A stretch of 64,000 nucleotides of DNA from Dermatemys mawii. Its lineage: Eukaryota; Chordata; Testudines; Dermatemydidae. Shown here piece after piece: positions 19,801 to 28,716 of the stretch. Position numbers and translations under genes: made by a program. Numbering within the stretch: position 1 is the first letter of the stretch; each line of letters opens with the position of its first letter. The DNA lies in the NCBI GenBank assembly GCA_007922305.1, contig ML677366.1, forward strand, positions 16,468,338 through 16,532,337. Reading direction: 5' to 3'. The notes under the pieces were generated by a model. The model saw only the letters and a program-made list of their open reading frames with translations, was not told the origin of the DNA and ran no database searches.

Positions 19801-22184
19801 CATAAGACCACTTAGATACAAACTGTAAAATCTTCAGTTGGGTGTATGTACTACTCGGTACGATACATAAATTAGATATTCACAGACTTTTTGATGAGGA
19901 CATAGCTTTAAGATTATAGGGTGATTAGTTCACAACATTATTTTGTGCTCTTATTTTTGGTAGACATTATTGTATGTTCTATGGGCACAGGTGGTGGATT
20001 CTTAGCTGAGGCAAGTTTTAAAAATATAAAACTTTGAGTGTCTTACACGCTACACTTATAGGAGACTTGAAACTCATTTTCATTCCCTATTCCTATAGAT
20101 ATGGCCTTTGGAATGACTGACAAACATTAAGAATATCTGAGCTTGGCGGCTTAGCTATATCTGGATACAGAAGTGAGTTACCTAGGGAGATGGTGGAATC
20201 TCCTTCCTTAGAGGTTTTTAAGGTCAAGCTTGACAAAGCCCTGGCTGGGATGATTTACCTGGGGATTGGTCTTGCTTTGAGCAGGGGGTTGGACTAGATG
20301 ACCTGCTGAGGTCCCTTCCAACCCTGATATTCTTTGAAGTGTTTATTCATGTAAAGACAAAGCTTAACACTGGTCAACTATTCCACAGTGTCATGTCCAC
20401 ATATTTGCACACGCCAAGAAAATTGTTCTACATCAGACTAGATAGCAGTATGGAAGAGGATGTATTACTGATTCAATGAGGAAGTCACCATAATTTAAAG
20501 ATCTACTAAAACAATGTATATCTTGACTGATGAAGCACAACCTGGGAAAATGGCATCTTCAGGAGGGTGTGGATGAATCAATAAGACTACAGGACAGGAG
20601 TAAATTTACACTATGGCCAAGTTTGAAGGGTTGAGGTCCAACTGAGGCACCTCAAAAGAACTGTGAACAGTGTGGTTCTTTCACAGTCACATTAACTAAT
20701 CAAAAATACATGAATCTCCTTCAGTGGATGGTGTTATCATAAGATCGCCCATTCATCCAGCCATACAACATTCTACTAGGAGCCCCAAAGGGTACATGAA
20801 CAGGTTCCCCCAGTGGTATTACTGATCCTTGCCTCAGAGGCAGCTCCTGCATTTTACTCTCCAGTGAACCCATTAGTGACATGAGGTATAAAAGTGATCC
20901 ATCTGTATATAGTTAGTGCTTTTACAAGTTGGTACCCAATGTAAAAAAAAAAAAAAATAGAGCTCAGAGCCCTGTAGTGCATTACAATATCGGTCTAGAG
21001 ATGTGTAAAATTATGTTCATAATCAGGCTCAGCCTGCCAAGCATTGCTGAAGTCACTCAGTCCCTTTCAGGACACATGGCTCTGTTTCATGGCTGCAGCT
21101 GGGGATCAAGCAAAAGCTATTGATTTTCACATATTCCCCACCCAAAACCAACATAAATGGCAGTTTTGGCTATTGGTCAGTTTTAGCCTGAAACCCAAAT
21201 GAAAGTGAACATAAGAACGGCCATACTGGGTCAGACCAAAGGTCCCTCTAACCCAGAGTGCAAGTGTGTACAAACCCTACCAAAACCACCACCTTTGGTG
21301 AGGCCTCCAGTCCCTGCAGCCCAAAGGCAGGACTATGGGGGGCCTGGTGGAGAGTCTGGGTTGCCCCTGTGTACAGGCTTCACACTTGTGTCTGTGGCTG
21401 GGTTACTCATGGTAACTTCCCAGTGGGGAAGGGCACTCAGCACAAAGTGCCACTGCTATGGGCCAGGCCTTGGAGCAATGGTGTGGAGAACATCCCCAGG
21501 CCTGCTTGGGCACCTACCCTCAGGCTCCCAGCACCAGCCCCTCGGGCTCCCAGCACCCCCAAGACCCCACCCAGGCGCCTGTACCCGCCGCAGGGCCTCC
21601 TTGGCCCCGACCAGGTGCCCCTTCAGAGCCTTCCTGCGGAACTCGTGCAGGTTCTCGAAGTACTCGGCCTCCTGCTGCTGGTCCTGGGCGAAGAGCGAGT
21701 CCAGCACCACCCTGCGGCCGCACAGCTCCAGCGCCCAGCCCAGGTAGCGCTCTAGCCCGCGGCACAGCGCCTCCAGCTCGGCCTCCTCCAGCCCCGGCCC
21801 GCGGGGGAAGAGCAGCGTCCACAGGCTGCCGCTGCTCTGGCCGGGCAGCACGGGGGGCAGCTGGGGGAAGCAGGGCTCCAGCCGCTCGCACAGCGCCGCC
21901 AGCTGCCGGTGCACGCCCAGCAGGGCCTGCGCCGAGAACAGGCCGGCCCAGCTCTGCTGCTGCTCGGGCGCCGACGTCTCCTCGGCCCCGTCCCCGGCTG
22001 CCGGGCCGGCCGCCCCGCGCTGCTGCTCCTGCAGGGTGCGGTTGTGGCAGGTCACCGCGAACTTGCTCTCGATCTCGTTCCAGCCCACGAGGAAGCGCAG
22101 CTTGTGCGGCTCGGGCTGGGCGAACGCGTTCTCCCGGATGGCGACCCAGCCCTCCAGGCTGTCGGGCTGCGGCTCGGCCGCCAT
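1565..22184 (-). CDS. WHAMM: WHAMM, Arp2/3 nucleation-promoting factor (whole coding region, 10 exons)
   Basis: WHAMM activates the Arp2/3 complex and couples actin assembly to ER-Golgi membranes, microtubules and autophagic membranes (family knowledge). Coding exons on the minus strand, 5' to 3': 22184-21585, 16877-16704, 15330-15180, 13797-13628, 11272-11107, 10091-9904, 8239-8153, 8064-7969, 4900-4450, 1860-1565. The lengths sum to 2379 nt, giving 792 residues plus stop, close to the roughly 809 of human WHAMM. All junctions keep the frame and all exons are open, so the gene looks functional. Domains by residue: N-terminal WHAMM membrane domain about 1-260, coiled coil about 260-545, polyproline 635-648, WH2 motifs at about 697-715 and 726-744, connector and acidic tail 758-792 with Trp790. 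The start was chosen because PDSLEGW follows it directly, as in human WHAMM, and its context GCCATGG is strong. Confidence 0.96.
3371..3734. mobile_element. hAT-like element fragment (CAAGGGTGGCCAAC end)
   Basis: The left end CAAGGGTGGCCAACATGAGC resembles hAT terminal repeats of the CAGGGGTGG.CAA type seen elsewhere in this window. No matching right end is visible, because a second element follows at 3741. No transposase coding is seen. Confidence 0.45.
3741..4190. mobile_element. Truncated hAT-like element, same family as 14366-15105
   Basis: It begins CAGGCATGGGCAATTTTTTG and then follows the same order of segments as the element at 14366: GGCCCAA.GCCACAT, a GGAGG(G/A)C.GG.AGGGAAGGCTGTGCC stretch, then long C-rich runs with Taa/Cctaa spacers. 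The right half and right terminal repeat are absent. Confidence 0.6.
4450..4900 (-). CDS. WHAMM: WHAMM coding exon 9 (residues 545-695), proline-rich region
   Basis: The exon is 451 nt, with acceptor TTTGCAG and donor ACAG|GTAAAT, phase 1. It is less conserved, but contains NTPADIPVQIFVPASDP, which matches the human IPVQVFVP segment, and then the polyproline run LILPPPPPLPPPPPPLP (profilin and SH3 ligand type). KDQLLPLNGKG resembles the human DDQPLPL segment. An earlier donor-like GTAAAT (TCT|GTAAAT) would break the frame into exon 10. Confidence 0.92.
5175..5572. mobile_element. Non-autonomous hAT-like element with perfect 8-bp target duplication
   Basis: Ends CTGTGGTTCTCAACC and GGTTGAGAGCCCACTG are imperfect inverted repeats. 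They are flanked by the same 8 bases, CTTTACAA, at 5167-5174 and 5573-5580, as expected for hAT transposition. Length is 398 bases with no transposase reading frame. Confidence 0.8.
7158..7345. mobile_element. pogo/Tigger-like miniature inverted-repeat element
   Basis: CAGTGGGACCCTGGAATACCGCG at the left has an inverted copy at the right (CGCGGTATTGCGGGGTCCCACTG). Both ends are flanked by TA, the target duplication of the Tc1/mariner-pogo superfamily. Length is 188 bases, CpG-rich, no coding capacity. Confidence 0.75.
7350..7850 (+). repeat. LTR-like segment (possible solo LTR of an old retrovirus-like element)
   Basis: A TATA-like motif (GTATAAAAG) near 7567 is followed about 150 bases later by GACAATAAAC (polyadenylation-type signal) near 7721 and then a GT-rich stretch, the order expected for U3-R-U5 in plus orientation. 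I could not identify exact ends or a target duplication, and no gag, pol or env coding is present. It could also be an unrelated Pol II promoter-like repeat. Confidence 0.45.
7969..8064 (-). CDS. WHAMM: WHAMM coding exon 8 (residues 513-544)
   Basis: The exon is 96 nt, phase 0, with acceptor AATGCAG. It encodes KRDKMKEEEKKKKAWISQER, then QKTLERLKTFKE, the basic end of the coiled coil. The best donor in alignment with human (FKDK) is AAAGAG|GCAAGT, a GC donor with otherwise perfect consensus. A GT donor 9 bases further on (ACC|GTAAAT) is also in frame and would add Ala-Ser-Thr. Confidence 0.9.
8065..8152 (-). other. WHAMM intron 7 (88 bases)
   Basis: A very short GT-AG intron with donor GTGAGT and acceptor AATGCAG. 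Without it the frame between HHSIQL and KRDKMKE would be interrupted. Confidence 0.85.
8153..8239 (-). CDS. WHAMM: WHAMM coding exon 7 (residues 484-512)
   Basis: The exon is 87 nt and phase 0 at both ends, with acceptor CCATCAG and donor CTA|GTGAGT. It encodes DQCEESHQFRLQQAQENTKR and FHQHHSIQL, matching the human protein. The intron that follows is only 88 bases. Confidence 0.94.
8240..9903 (-). other. WHAMM intron 6
   Basis: GT-AG intron. A GC-richer stretch at about 9200-9720 contains open frames on both strands but nothing recognisable. No exon is seen. Confidence 0.6.
9904..10091 (-). CDS. WHAMM: WHAMM coding exon 6 (residues 421-483)
   Basis: The exon is 188 nt, with acceptor CTTTCTAG and donor AAAAAA|GTAAAT. 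With the carried G it reads EKQDEVVYYDTCENPEELQV and ends RGTICARRAYLRNKK, matching human WHAMM. Coiled coil continues. Confidence 0.95.
10092..11106 (-). other. WHAMM intron 5
   Basis: GT-AG intron of about 1 kb, AT-rich. It has a short CA-rich tract near 10808-10860. No exon or named repeat is seen. Confidence 0.6.
11107..11272 (-). CDS. WHAMM: WHAMM coding exon 5 (residues 366-421)
   Basis: The exon is 166 nt, with acceptor TGTGCAG and donor AAAG|GTAAGA, phase 1. It encodes MENLDEQEENIALVEKLEIE, then the heptad-rich YYETQLELYDVQFEILKHEE. This part of the coiled coil is associated with microtubule binding in the family. Confidence 0.94.
11273..13627 (-). other. WHAMM intron 4
   Basis: GT-AG intron holding a SINE at 12009-12153. 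The rest is AT-rich sequence without recognisable features. Confidence 0.6.
12009..12153 (-). mobile_element. tRNA-type SINE (turtle SINE-like), minus orientation, with target duplication
   Basis: Read on the minus strand it has a head AGTAGCAGCCGGGTTAGTCT, a GTGGCACCTTAGGGACTAAC body and an AAGCTTTTGTGGACCACAG segment ending near GCATAGAAT, the layout of an abundant cryptodiran SINE as I know it. It is flanked by TTTAGCTGGACT (11997-12008) and TTTAGTTGGACT (12154-12165), one mismatch in 12, consistent with retroposition. Confidence 0.75.
13628..13797 (-). CDS. WHAMM: WHAMM coding exon 4 (residues 309-365)
   Basis: The exon is 170 nt, with acceptor CTGGCAG and donor AAAAAT|GTAAGA. With the G carried over from exon 3 it reads AMHKQMEQDRKRFGQATWAS and then RARELCLNHKRADIRKN, a conserved coiled-coil portion of WHAMM. 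Confidence 0.95.
14163..14253. mobile_element. Short inverted-repeat element (MITE-like)
   Basis: GCCCTGTCTACAAACAAACT with TGCAC at the left faces GTGCAAGTTATCACGTAGACAC at the right as an imperfect inverted repeat. The GTCTAC end is shared with other MITE-like elements in this window. The boundaries and target duplication are unclear. Confidence 0.5.
14366..15105. mobile_element. Non-autonomous hAT element, GC-rich, perfect 8-bp target duplication
   Basis: Terminal repeats CAGGGGTGGGCAAA and TTTGCCCACCCCTG are exact inverted copies over 14 bases. TACTAAGC occurs on both sides (14358-14365 and 15106-15113). The interior is C-rich in its first half and CpG-rich in its second, with no transposase. 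The open frames on both strands across it are a result of base composition. Confidence 0.88.
15180..15330 (-). CDS. WHAMM: WHAMM coding exon 3 (residues 259-309)
   Basis: The exon is 151 nt, with acceptor CTTTGTAG and donor GCAG|GTAATC, ending in phase 1. It encodes KSLQSDRMGPKRIEALQKEA and the highly conserved SIQDITVNYFKETVKAVA. A GC-rich hAT-like element ends only 74 bases downstream of its donor. Confidence 0.95.
15331..16703 (-). other. WHAMM intron 2
   Basis: GT-AG intron, AT-rich, with an A/C-rich low-complexity tract near 16375-16425. No exon or named repeat is seen. Confidence 0.6.
16704..16877 (-). CDS. WHAMM: WHAMM coding exon 2 (residues 201-258)
   Basis: The exon is 174 nt and phase 0 at both ends. 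The acceptor is CATTAG and the donor is CTG|GTAGGT. It encodes NADTMVALMKVYEEEDEAYQ and the QFYQYLLQPFRDMRELATL segment, nearly identical to the human protein and leading into the coiled-coil region. Confidence 0.95.
20150..20338 (+). mobile_element. CR1 LINE 3' end
   Basis: The segment with TGGAATCTCCTTCCTTAGAG, then GGTTGGACTAGATGACCT and CCCTTCCAACCCTGATATTC is the well-known 3' part of amniote CR1 retroposons, ending at the ATTCT-type terminal repeat. It is 5'-truncated, as usual for CR1. Confidence 0.88.
21211..21262 (-). mobile_element. CR1-type LINE 3' terminal fragment, minus orientation
   Basis: CATAAGAACGGCCATACTGG and GTCAGACCAAAGGTCC are the reverse complement of the 3' end also seen in plus orientation near 29580-29640 (GGACCTTTGGTCTGACCCAG). 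Only about 50 bases remain. Confidence 0.7.
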
Positions 22185-22450
22185 GGCCCGGCCCGGGGCA
22201 GGCGGCTCAGAGCCCGGCCAGGCTGCCGGAACCGCCGCCCGCGGGCTCCCCTCGCTGCCCGCCCAGCTGGCCCCAACGTTCCGCCCCGCGCTACAGTGTA
22301 TCGCCCGGAGCGAAACAGAAAGTGACATTTCTTAAAGGGCAGCGCGGGGGAGGGGGAGAAGTATGCGGGAGGGATATACGTCACCGGGATCTCTGCTTTT
22401 GATTGGTTTCTTGGCCTGGGGGCGGGGCCAGAAAGTTGCCCCAGGAAGTG
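21500..22450. promoter_or_regulatory. CpG island and probable WHAMM promoter
   Basis: CpG dinucleotides are dense from about 21.55 to 22.4 kb, covering WHAMM exon 1 and its upstream flank. Upstream of the start on the minus strand are a GC box within GGGGGCGGGGCC (22418-22429) and an inverted CCAAT (ATTGG at 22402-22406). No TATA box is evident, which fits a broadly expressed gene. The transcription start is not determined. Confidence 0.7.
21585..22184 (-). CDS. WHAMM: WHAMM coding exon 1 (residues 1-200)
   Basis: This exon encodes most of the N-terminal membrane-binding region, including PDSLEGW, KFAVTCHNRT and the SWAGLFSA segment typical of WHAMM. It ends in ..EALRR at a GTACAG donor, phase 0, which continues correctly into VLQKHKNADTMVALM of exon 2. 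The exon is very GC-rich and lies in a CpG island. An in-frame ATG at 22328 could add 48 residues, but that extension is proline/alanine-rich and unlike the known N-terminus. Confidence 0.95.
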
Positions 22451-22862
22451 GAGCCTATTGAAAAACAGATGCTCCTGGAAGGCGTGGTCAGCCTGTGGCT
22501 GTAAAAGGAGGGGCTGCCAGGCTGGGATAATTGGTCCCAGTTGGAAAAAAAAAATAAGCACACAGGTATGCAGACACCACTCCCTCTGAAATGTAGTTAA
22601 CATTCCCAGATTTAAACCAGAACCAAAAATGCAGGTGATATGAATAATTCAGGTGACAATACTTCCCTATGTTAAATATGGGACAAGGGTAAAATTACTC
22701 CTATGCACGCAAGTTCAATGGAAATCAATCAGAACTATGCAGTAGAAATGTTCAAATTAACATCGAGTTGACTGAGTCCCTGTCAAAAAGAAATACTGTA
22801 TAGTTGGATTCTGTTTATTTACCTTATTTATAAGGTTTTTGGGGTCACATGAGGAGTGTGAG

Positions 22863-22902
22863 ACACACACACCGACACACGTATACACACACTTGTGTAC
22901 TC
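22863..22902. repeat. Degenerate CA microsatellite
   Basis: Imperfect alternation of CACA with interruptions (gacacacacaccgacacac, then tatacacacac). Confidence 0.7.
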
Positions 22903-23159
22903 CCTCTCACACAGGGGGAATGACCAACCAATCCAACCCTCCCTGTCTGGCATTCTCTGTCCTCCAGGCCTGCCTTAGCACCTGGGATGGACCCGCCTCT
23001 CCTAGTACCTGGCACTGCATCTTCCCAGGGCAACACGTGTGCAGGCACATTGGGTCACATGTCCCTGCCCAAATTTCTGTCAGGGTTCACACCAGAATGT
23101 GGCCAGCAATAGCCTTTCGGCACTATGCAGGAGGGAAGGGACGGGAGCTGCTTCCAGCT

Positions 23160-24353
23160 GCAGGGGAGGGGGAGGAAGGGATAACCTGACCCATGCCTTT
23201 GCAGAGCTCATCTAATCATTCCGCTCCCTTGCGGCTGGAAGCAGCTTGTCCCTTCCTGCCCATACAGAGTGGAAAGGCAGCTAACACCTCCAGGCAGCTG
23301 CTGGCCACTGACATAACGTAGTCACCGCCTGTGCCCTGGCTACAGCATGGGCAGGAAGGGGTTAAGCTCTAAGGATGCATTGTGCACCCAGGCCCAGGGT
23401 ACCTGACTGCAGAGGCTTCAGCAAACCCAGCCAGAGAGGTAGCTCAGCAGAGGAAGGTGCCTAGGGGATGGAGCAGCCCAACGCTGCCTGGAGGCAGGAC
23501 CCAGGGCGGTGCGAAACTGGGAGCTGCTGTGGAGCCTGCAGGTTTCGGGGTGTGAACAGGCTGGAAATTGCTCCCCACCACTCCAGAGCTTAGCTGAGGG
23601 ACAGAGAGATTCCCCATGCCAGCACTGTGTGGGACTTTGGCACATGCAGGGCTTGGCTCCTCATGCCCAGTGCCCCAGGCAGGGGATCTGAGGTTTTCCC
23701 AGAGCACTGGCCCAGTCACAGGCAATGAGGGAAGGAAGGAGCCTGCTAGCCAGGCTGTTGGTGAGCTGAGCACTCCGAGCAGGGGCTGGTTCTCCGCACA
23801 TCGCTGGGAGCGGGACGCACCATGCCAGGGGTGGGGGGGATATAGTGGAGGAGCAGGGCTGGAGGGGGCAAAGGGGCAAAGCCTGGAGAGGGCAGCGAGA
23901 GGGGGAGCATGTAAAGGGCCGATGGGTGGGCAGCAGAGGCAACATGCAATCTGGTGCCTGTCCACACTCACCAGCCACCGCAGCTCACGGCCAGTGCTGG
24001 CTGGAAACAGGACAGGGGTGGGGCCCTGCTGGCCTAGAGCCGGCACACAAATGGGGCTGTACTGACGGACCAGCAGGAGGGAGCGGCTGGTCCCGTGCGC
24101 TGCAGCTTTGCCCTGTCACCAGCCTTGCACACCCACCTCCATTGTCAGCCACTGGACCCCCACTCACCGCTGGTGGGTGGGCGGCTGGTCAGCAGGGATC
24201 CGACCAGCAGCAGGATCTGCCAGTACTGACTGGGGGAAGCGGGGGGTGGAAAATATGGGACACTTTGCCTGTTTTTAAGAAAAAGTTGGGATGTCTGCAG
24301 GAAGGCTTAAATACGGGACTGTCCTTTTAAAAACAGGACATCTGGCCACCCTA
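23160..24353. mobile_element. GC-rich non-autonomous DNA-transposon-like block
   Basis: The right end AAACAGGACATCTGGCCACC with CTAT resembles the inverse of the GGGTGACCAG-type terminal repeat of the element at 47509. The segment AATACGGGACTGTCC is of a kind I associate with turtle elements. The left end was not found, so the start is approximate. Overlapping open frames on both strands are compositional. Confidence 0.4.
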
Positions 24354-24790
24354 TGAGTAATGCAAGTACGTGCAGTTCAACGGTACACTCACTGTGGCAG
24401 TGACTGAGCACAAACGATATTCAGTTTAGGACACAGAGATTTTCATGCTATGCATTGTGAACTACTATGCCACAGAGAATTATGTTAATGTAACACTGAG
24501 AAATTATGCTCAGTCACGAATCATGAAATACATAGTCACTTCCACTATCACAATATTTTAGTATTAGTTTGCCCACAGTTAAAACACAGCCATCTCTGGT
24601 TCTGGGCTCACCACTGCCTCAGTTTCTCCTCAAATGGTCACCTCACTGTCTTCCTCTCTAGTATCCTACCAGCTTTCCCACAAGTAGTAGGCCTTTCAGC
24701 AGAAACCATCTAATCTGTTTGCCCATCACTGTAGTATTTGAGACCCAGAACCTCAAATATAGTTAGATATCTAATTCTCCTTGCTTTTAA

Positions 24791-24984
24791 TGTTGTTGTA
24801 GCCATGTTGGCCCAGGATATGAGATACTATGTAGGTCTGGTAATATCTTTTACTGGACCAGTTGTGGTAGAATAGACAAGTTTTTGAGCTAATCCTAAGG
24901 AAAAATTCTAACCCTGAAAGCTCGTCTCTTCCACCGATAGAAGATGGTCCAGTAAAAGATATTACTTGACTCACCTTGTCTCCC
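24791..24984 (+). mobile_element. SINE with internal inverted repeat
   Basis: It begins GTTGTTGTAGCCATGTTGGC, a SINE head of reptile type. GTAATATCTTTTACTGGACCA near 24839 recurs inverted as TGGTCCAGTAAAAGATATTAC near 24945, so the transcript could fold into a long hairpin. Confidence 0.6.
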
Positions 24985-26892
24985 TCATTGATTTCAATGG
25001 TAGTTAGGCATTTAGATACCATTGAGAAGCTGGGTCTGAGTGCTTTCCACATAAAATCGATAGCAATTGTGAAATCAGTAATGGAAAGAGATCAATACAT
25101 TTTACCCAGGATATGTGATAAATTATAATTGCATAGATAACACACTTTACTAATAAAAATCACTAATTCAAAATGCATTGTCTTTTAGACATAGAAGAGG
25201 AAATAAAGAGCTGTGTAGAAGTGTATAGCAAGTCGATAACCTGATTCTGGAAATAATGGGACTAGTTAGGTGAGTACAGTTGCTCACGTGAAAATGTTTA
25301 GAAGCTTATGATCTTCAGTTGCAGTCATACAACACTGTTGTGAAGTTGTCCACTCATAAATTAAGGCAGGTTGGGCAGGTTCATATGATGGTTGGGAGAT
25401 TACAATGATGTATTTGCAGTTCAACACTATTTTCTCTCAGCCTGAATGTCTCAGCACGGTGTTCAGAGGATGCTGCTACTAGAAATAGCAATTTTTGGAT
25501 GAAAGATAACACTGGGTTGGGTCAGAATGATGGAAAAGGTGTTAGTACTTTGCCCCCAATTCCAGAGCTGCTAAATGTTTTTGCCAAAATCAGCAGCAAA
25601 AGAGTTAATGATGTTGATATTTAAATTGTTATCGTTAGCATTCTGCATTAATACCCCTTTGATGTAAAAGGAAGCAACCCATACCTCTCTTAAAGCTAGT
25701 GTCCCTATCTACCGCTCTGTAGACCCAAACAGCACTGGATCTGTTCAAATTCTGAAGATTGTCTCAGGCTTCATAATTTAAAAGGGAACCATAAATTATA
25801 GAGAAACTTATGGGGTCACTAGGAAAATGCTATCATAGCATGCCAATGCATAAAAACTCAATCTGAGCCCTGAATTGAGGCCTGACCATTTGTGATCACT
25901 GACACAGAACAGTGAAGGGATCAACTGAGAAGAGCAAGTATAGAACTTGTCTACTTTCAAATGGATACATTTATCTCATAAACAAAACAAAATGAGTAAC
26001 TTGAAGTATGCAAAAAATGAAACACAGTCGCTGTAGGTGAAATGCAGCTCTGTGCAGAGGGTAAGCACAAGCTTACCTCCCACTTACAGTCCTTTTTTAA
26101 AAGGTTAAGTAGGTCTTAGGTAGTTTAGAGCCCTGCTGCTGGCACTGTACACTGGTGAATTTCAGCAAAAAACCTGTTGTGGCCTTCCAAAATAAGGGCA
26201 TGCGCCATGAGTGCCAGTTTTGCCCCAGGATAGCCCCAGGGGGATAATTCCAGGTTTACACAAGATAACTGAGAGCAAAATTTGCTTCAACTAAGGCTAA
26301 ACTATTAATGTGGAAATATTTCCTCTCTGACTTCAAAAATAACAGAGGAGATGCCAGGAATTTATGCAGAATGAACCTCGCCACATTGGTAGTTAGTTCA
26401 TCACTTAGTGGACAAACAGCAGGAGTGAGAAAACATGAGAGGAAGAAACACAAAAATAATGGAAGCAGAGAATTTCCGTTCGTGCGCCTGTGTGGCCAGC
26501 GAAACACAACATAAATATTTCTGAAGTTGCAATAACTGTGCTGTCCTTCTAAACACAAAGCTATGCCAGTCGCTCAAGGCTTATACAAGAGAGGAAATGG
26601 ATGAATAATTTGTAAGGCGTTCAAGAACTTCTGCAATTAATGCTTGCTCTGTAGCTTGTCTGCGAGCTACAGAGTATTATATATTCCAGTTTCAGTTGAT
26701 TTGTTTGGACACATATGTCACAAGGGCTACTGCAATCTAAATAATTTATACTAATTATTATTAACAATATAGGGGCTGTTCTTTGATCAGATACGCCAAT
26801 GCACTCCACTTACCTAGCTAGTAGCTGTTTTCTCTGCCATTTTCAACCTCCAGATAGTCTTAAGATGTATGTACTGGTACAGTATTAATAGA

Positions 26893-26926
26893 AATATATA
26901 TATATACACACACGCACACACACAAA
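26893..26926. repeat. AT/CA microsatellite
   Basis: A run of alternating AT (about 13 bases) passes into alternating CA with one G interruption. Confidence 0.85.
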
Positions 26927-27084
26927 TTAATTATTTGTCCCATAATGTTTTCTAGAATCTGATCTTGCTTCCCATTGAAATAAATCGCAGCACTTCTGCT
27001 GACTGAAATGGGAACAGGATTGTGCCATTTAAAATTTTATAAAGACGCTAACAGATATTTAAACTTAATTAGGTCAGTGCATGC

Positions 27085-27162
27085 ATGTGTGTGTGGGTGT
27101 GTGTGCGTGTGAGAAAGAGAGAGACAGACAGAGAGAGAAAGAGAGAGAGAGAGAGGGAGAGA
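27085..27162. repeat. Compound GT/GA microsatellite
   Basis: About 25 bases of imperfect GT repeat are followed by about 50 bases of imperfect GA repeat. Purely simple-sequence; the minus-strand open frame over it is a compositional artefact. Confidence 0.9.
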
Positions 27163-27884
27163 ATGTATGCTCCCTACATAAGGTATAAGAAATGTTACTT
27201 ACTCTTGACTCACTACTTTGTAAAACATGTCTAGGTTCACTGATAGAAACCTCAGACACTTTTAATAATATCAGCAGAGTTCTCTATTTTCAAGAGAGCA
27301 TTGCATAATTGTTTAAAGTACTTCAAGCCTGGAAACCCTACAAAACTTTTGGAATCATTTTTCCAGTGTATGACATTCTTCCTGGTGACACTTAAGTAGT
27401 GTGCAACTGAATGATAGCTGGGACAGATCTATATTTGTCACTCTTGCTCATAGCTGACATGTCATTTGAGAAACTGTCTAGAATTACTTTAACATGTCTT
27501 CCAGCTGCAGTCACAGGAAGCTGGCAGGGAATTACCTTCATGTGGGATAAATTTTTGCTAGGAAAAATAGATCTGAAGTTTGGTTCATCTCGGTTATAAG
27601 AAGAATTTATGGATTCTTAAGATAAGAAGGTAAGTTTTTAGGTAGTAAGAGTTCATCTTTTCTTATGTGTTTTGTATTGTTGAACCTCAAGGACTTTAAA
27701 CATACTGCATTGTAATTTTATTTATGTTTGTAAATTGAGCAAACCACATAATCCAGAAAGTTTTTTGGCAGGAGAGTTTCAGACACTTTTAATTATTCTT
27801 GCTTCAATTTATGTAATTGAATTACAACATGCTAGGCAAAATACTTGATATTTCAGTTTTGGATTTAGCAGCAGATAATTTATA

Positions 27885-27971
27885 ATCTGACGAAGTGGGT
27901 ATTAGCCCATGAAAACTTATGCTCTAATACTTTAGTTAGTCTTTAAGGTGCCACAGGACTCTTTGTCACTT
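27885..27971 (-). mobile_element. 5'-truncated SINE with perfect 13-bp target duplication
   Basis: On the minus strand it has GTGGCACCTTAAAGACTAAC and the AAGTTTTCATGGGCTAATAC tail region of the same SINE family as 12009-12153, but the tRNA-like head is missing. CAGATAATTTATA flanks it on both sides (27872-27884 and 27972-27984). Confidence 0.8.
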
Positions 27972-28716
27972 CAGATAATTTATAGTTTGTAAAATGGAAT
28001 GTTTGGTTGTTAAATTATGAAAAATCTTTGCAGCTAGACTTTTTTCAATATATTTCAAGACTATTGTCCTGTTTAATATTTTAATATTGCATGACACTCA
28101 GGATATAAACATGATTTATTTTATTGACTGTGGCATATATAATATGGTCTGCCTTTTATCAATATTTTCAGGTACAGTAAAATGAGTTAAGTCTAAGTTT
28201 AACTTTCATATCTTCAATGACTGTGTTTGTGTATAAAAGCAGAGGCGAGACTGTGTTCTCAGCTACACCAATGTAACTCTGGAGAATGGAATGTTTTCCA
28301 CAAAAAATTTTCACCGGTTCACCTCTAAAGTGATAGTGATGTTTGTCATATATTAAGCCAAGATCCCTGTGAACTAATCATCTTGCTGGAAATTGGCTGT
28401 TATTCCATGATACATGTTTTAAAAGGGAAATTTTAACCTCTCACAAAAGCAGAGAAAAAAAGTCTTAATAAAATCTTATTAGTCAATTAACTGCCAGGAA
28501 ATCAATAAAGTCACAGAAAAAATTGTGAAGGGATAGGAGCTAATGGAAACCGTAAGAGCTTTAAATGAAAATTTGGAAACCTCTCAAAGGTTACAGCTTC
28601 TAAAATGGCTTCAATAAGCTTGATGATGACTGACATTTTGATTCTTTCTATGACAGAAAGAAACTCACATTGTCATTTTAGAAGTTCTAAAATGCCTAAT
28701 TGAGGTGTGACTAGAT

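Larger units (their letters stand above)
16878..21584 (-). other. WHAMM intron 1
   Basis: The largest intron of the gene (4.7 kb), with donor GTACAG and acceptor CATTAG. It contains a CR1 LINE 3' end at about 20150-20338 and another CR1-type end in inverse orientation at 21211-21262. The remainder is AT-rich and shows no coding exon. Confidence 0.65.

Noticed and set aside
21458..22402. A 314-codon open frame on the plus strand, the longest in the window
   Set aside because: It is antisense to WHAMM exon 1 in a CpG island; its Pro/Ala/Arg-rich translation reflects GC content, and the sense strand encodes an unmistakable WHAMM exon.
23444..24330. Overlapping open frames of 100-200 codons
   Set aside because: They are in a GC-rich transposon-like block, with no conserved motif and no plausible splice context.
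23000..24400. CRISPR-like or bacterial-type system
   Set aside because: No regularly spaced repeats, no prokaryotic gene arrangement anywhere; the window is vertebrate nuclear DNA.
27074..27259. Open frame of 61 codons on the minus strand
   Set aside because: Its Ser/Leu/Phe repeats are the translation of the GT/GA microsatellite.
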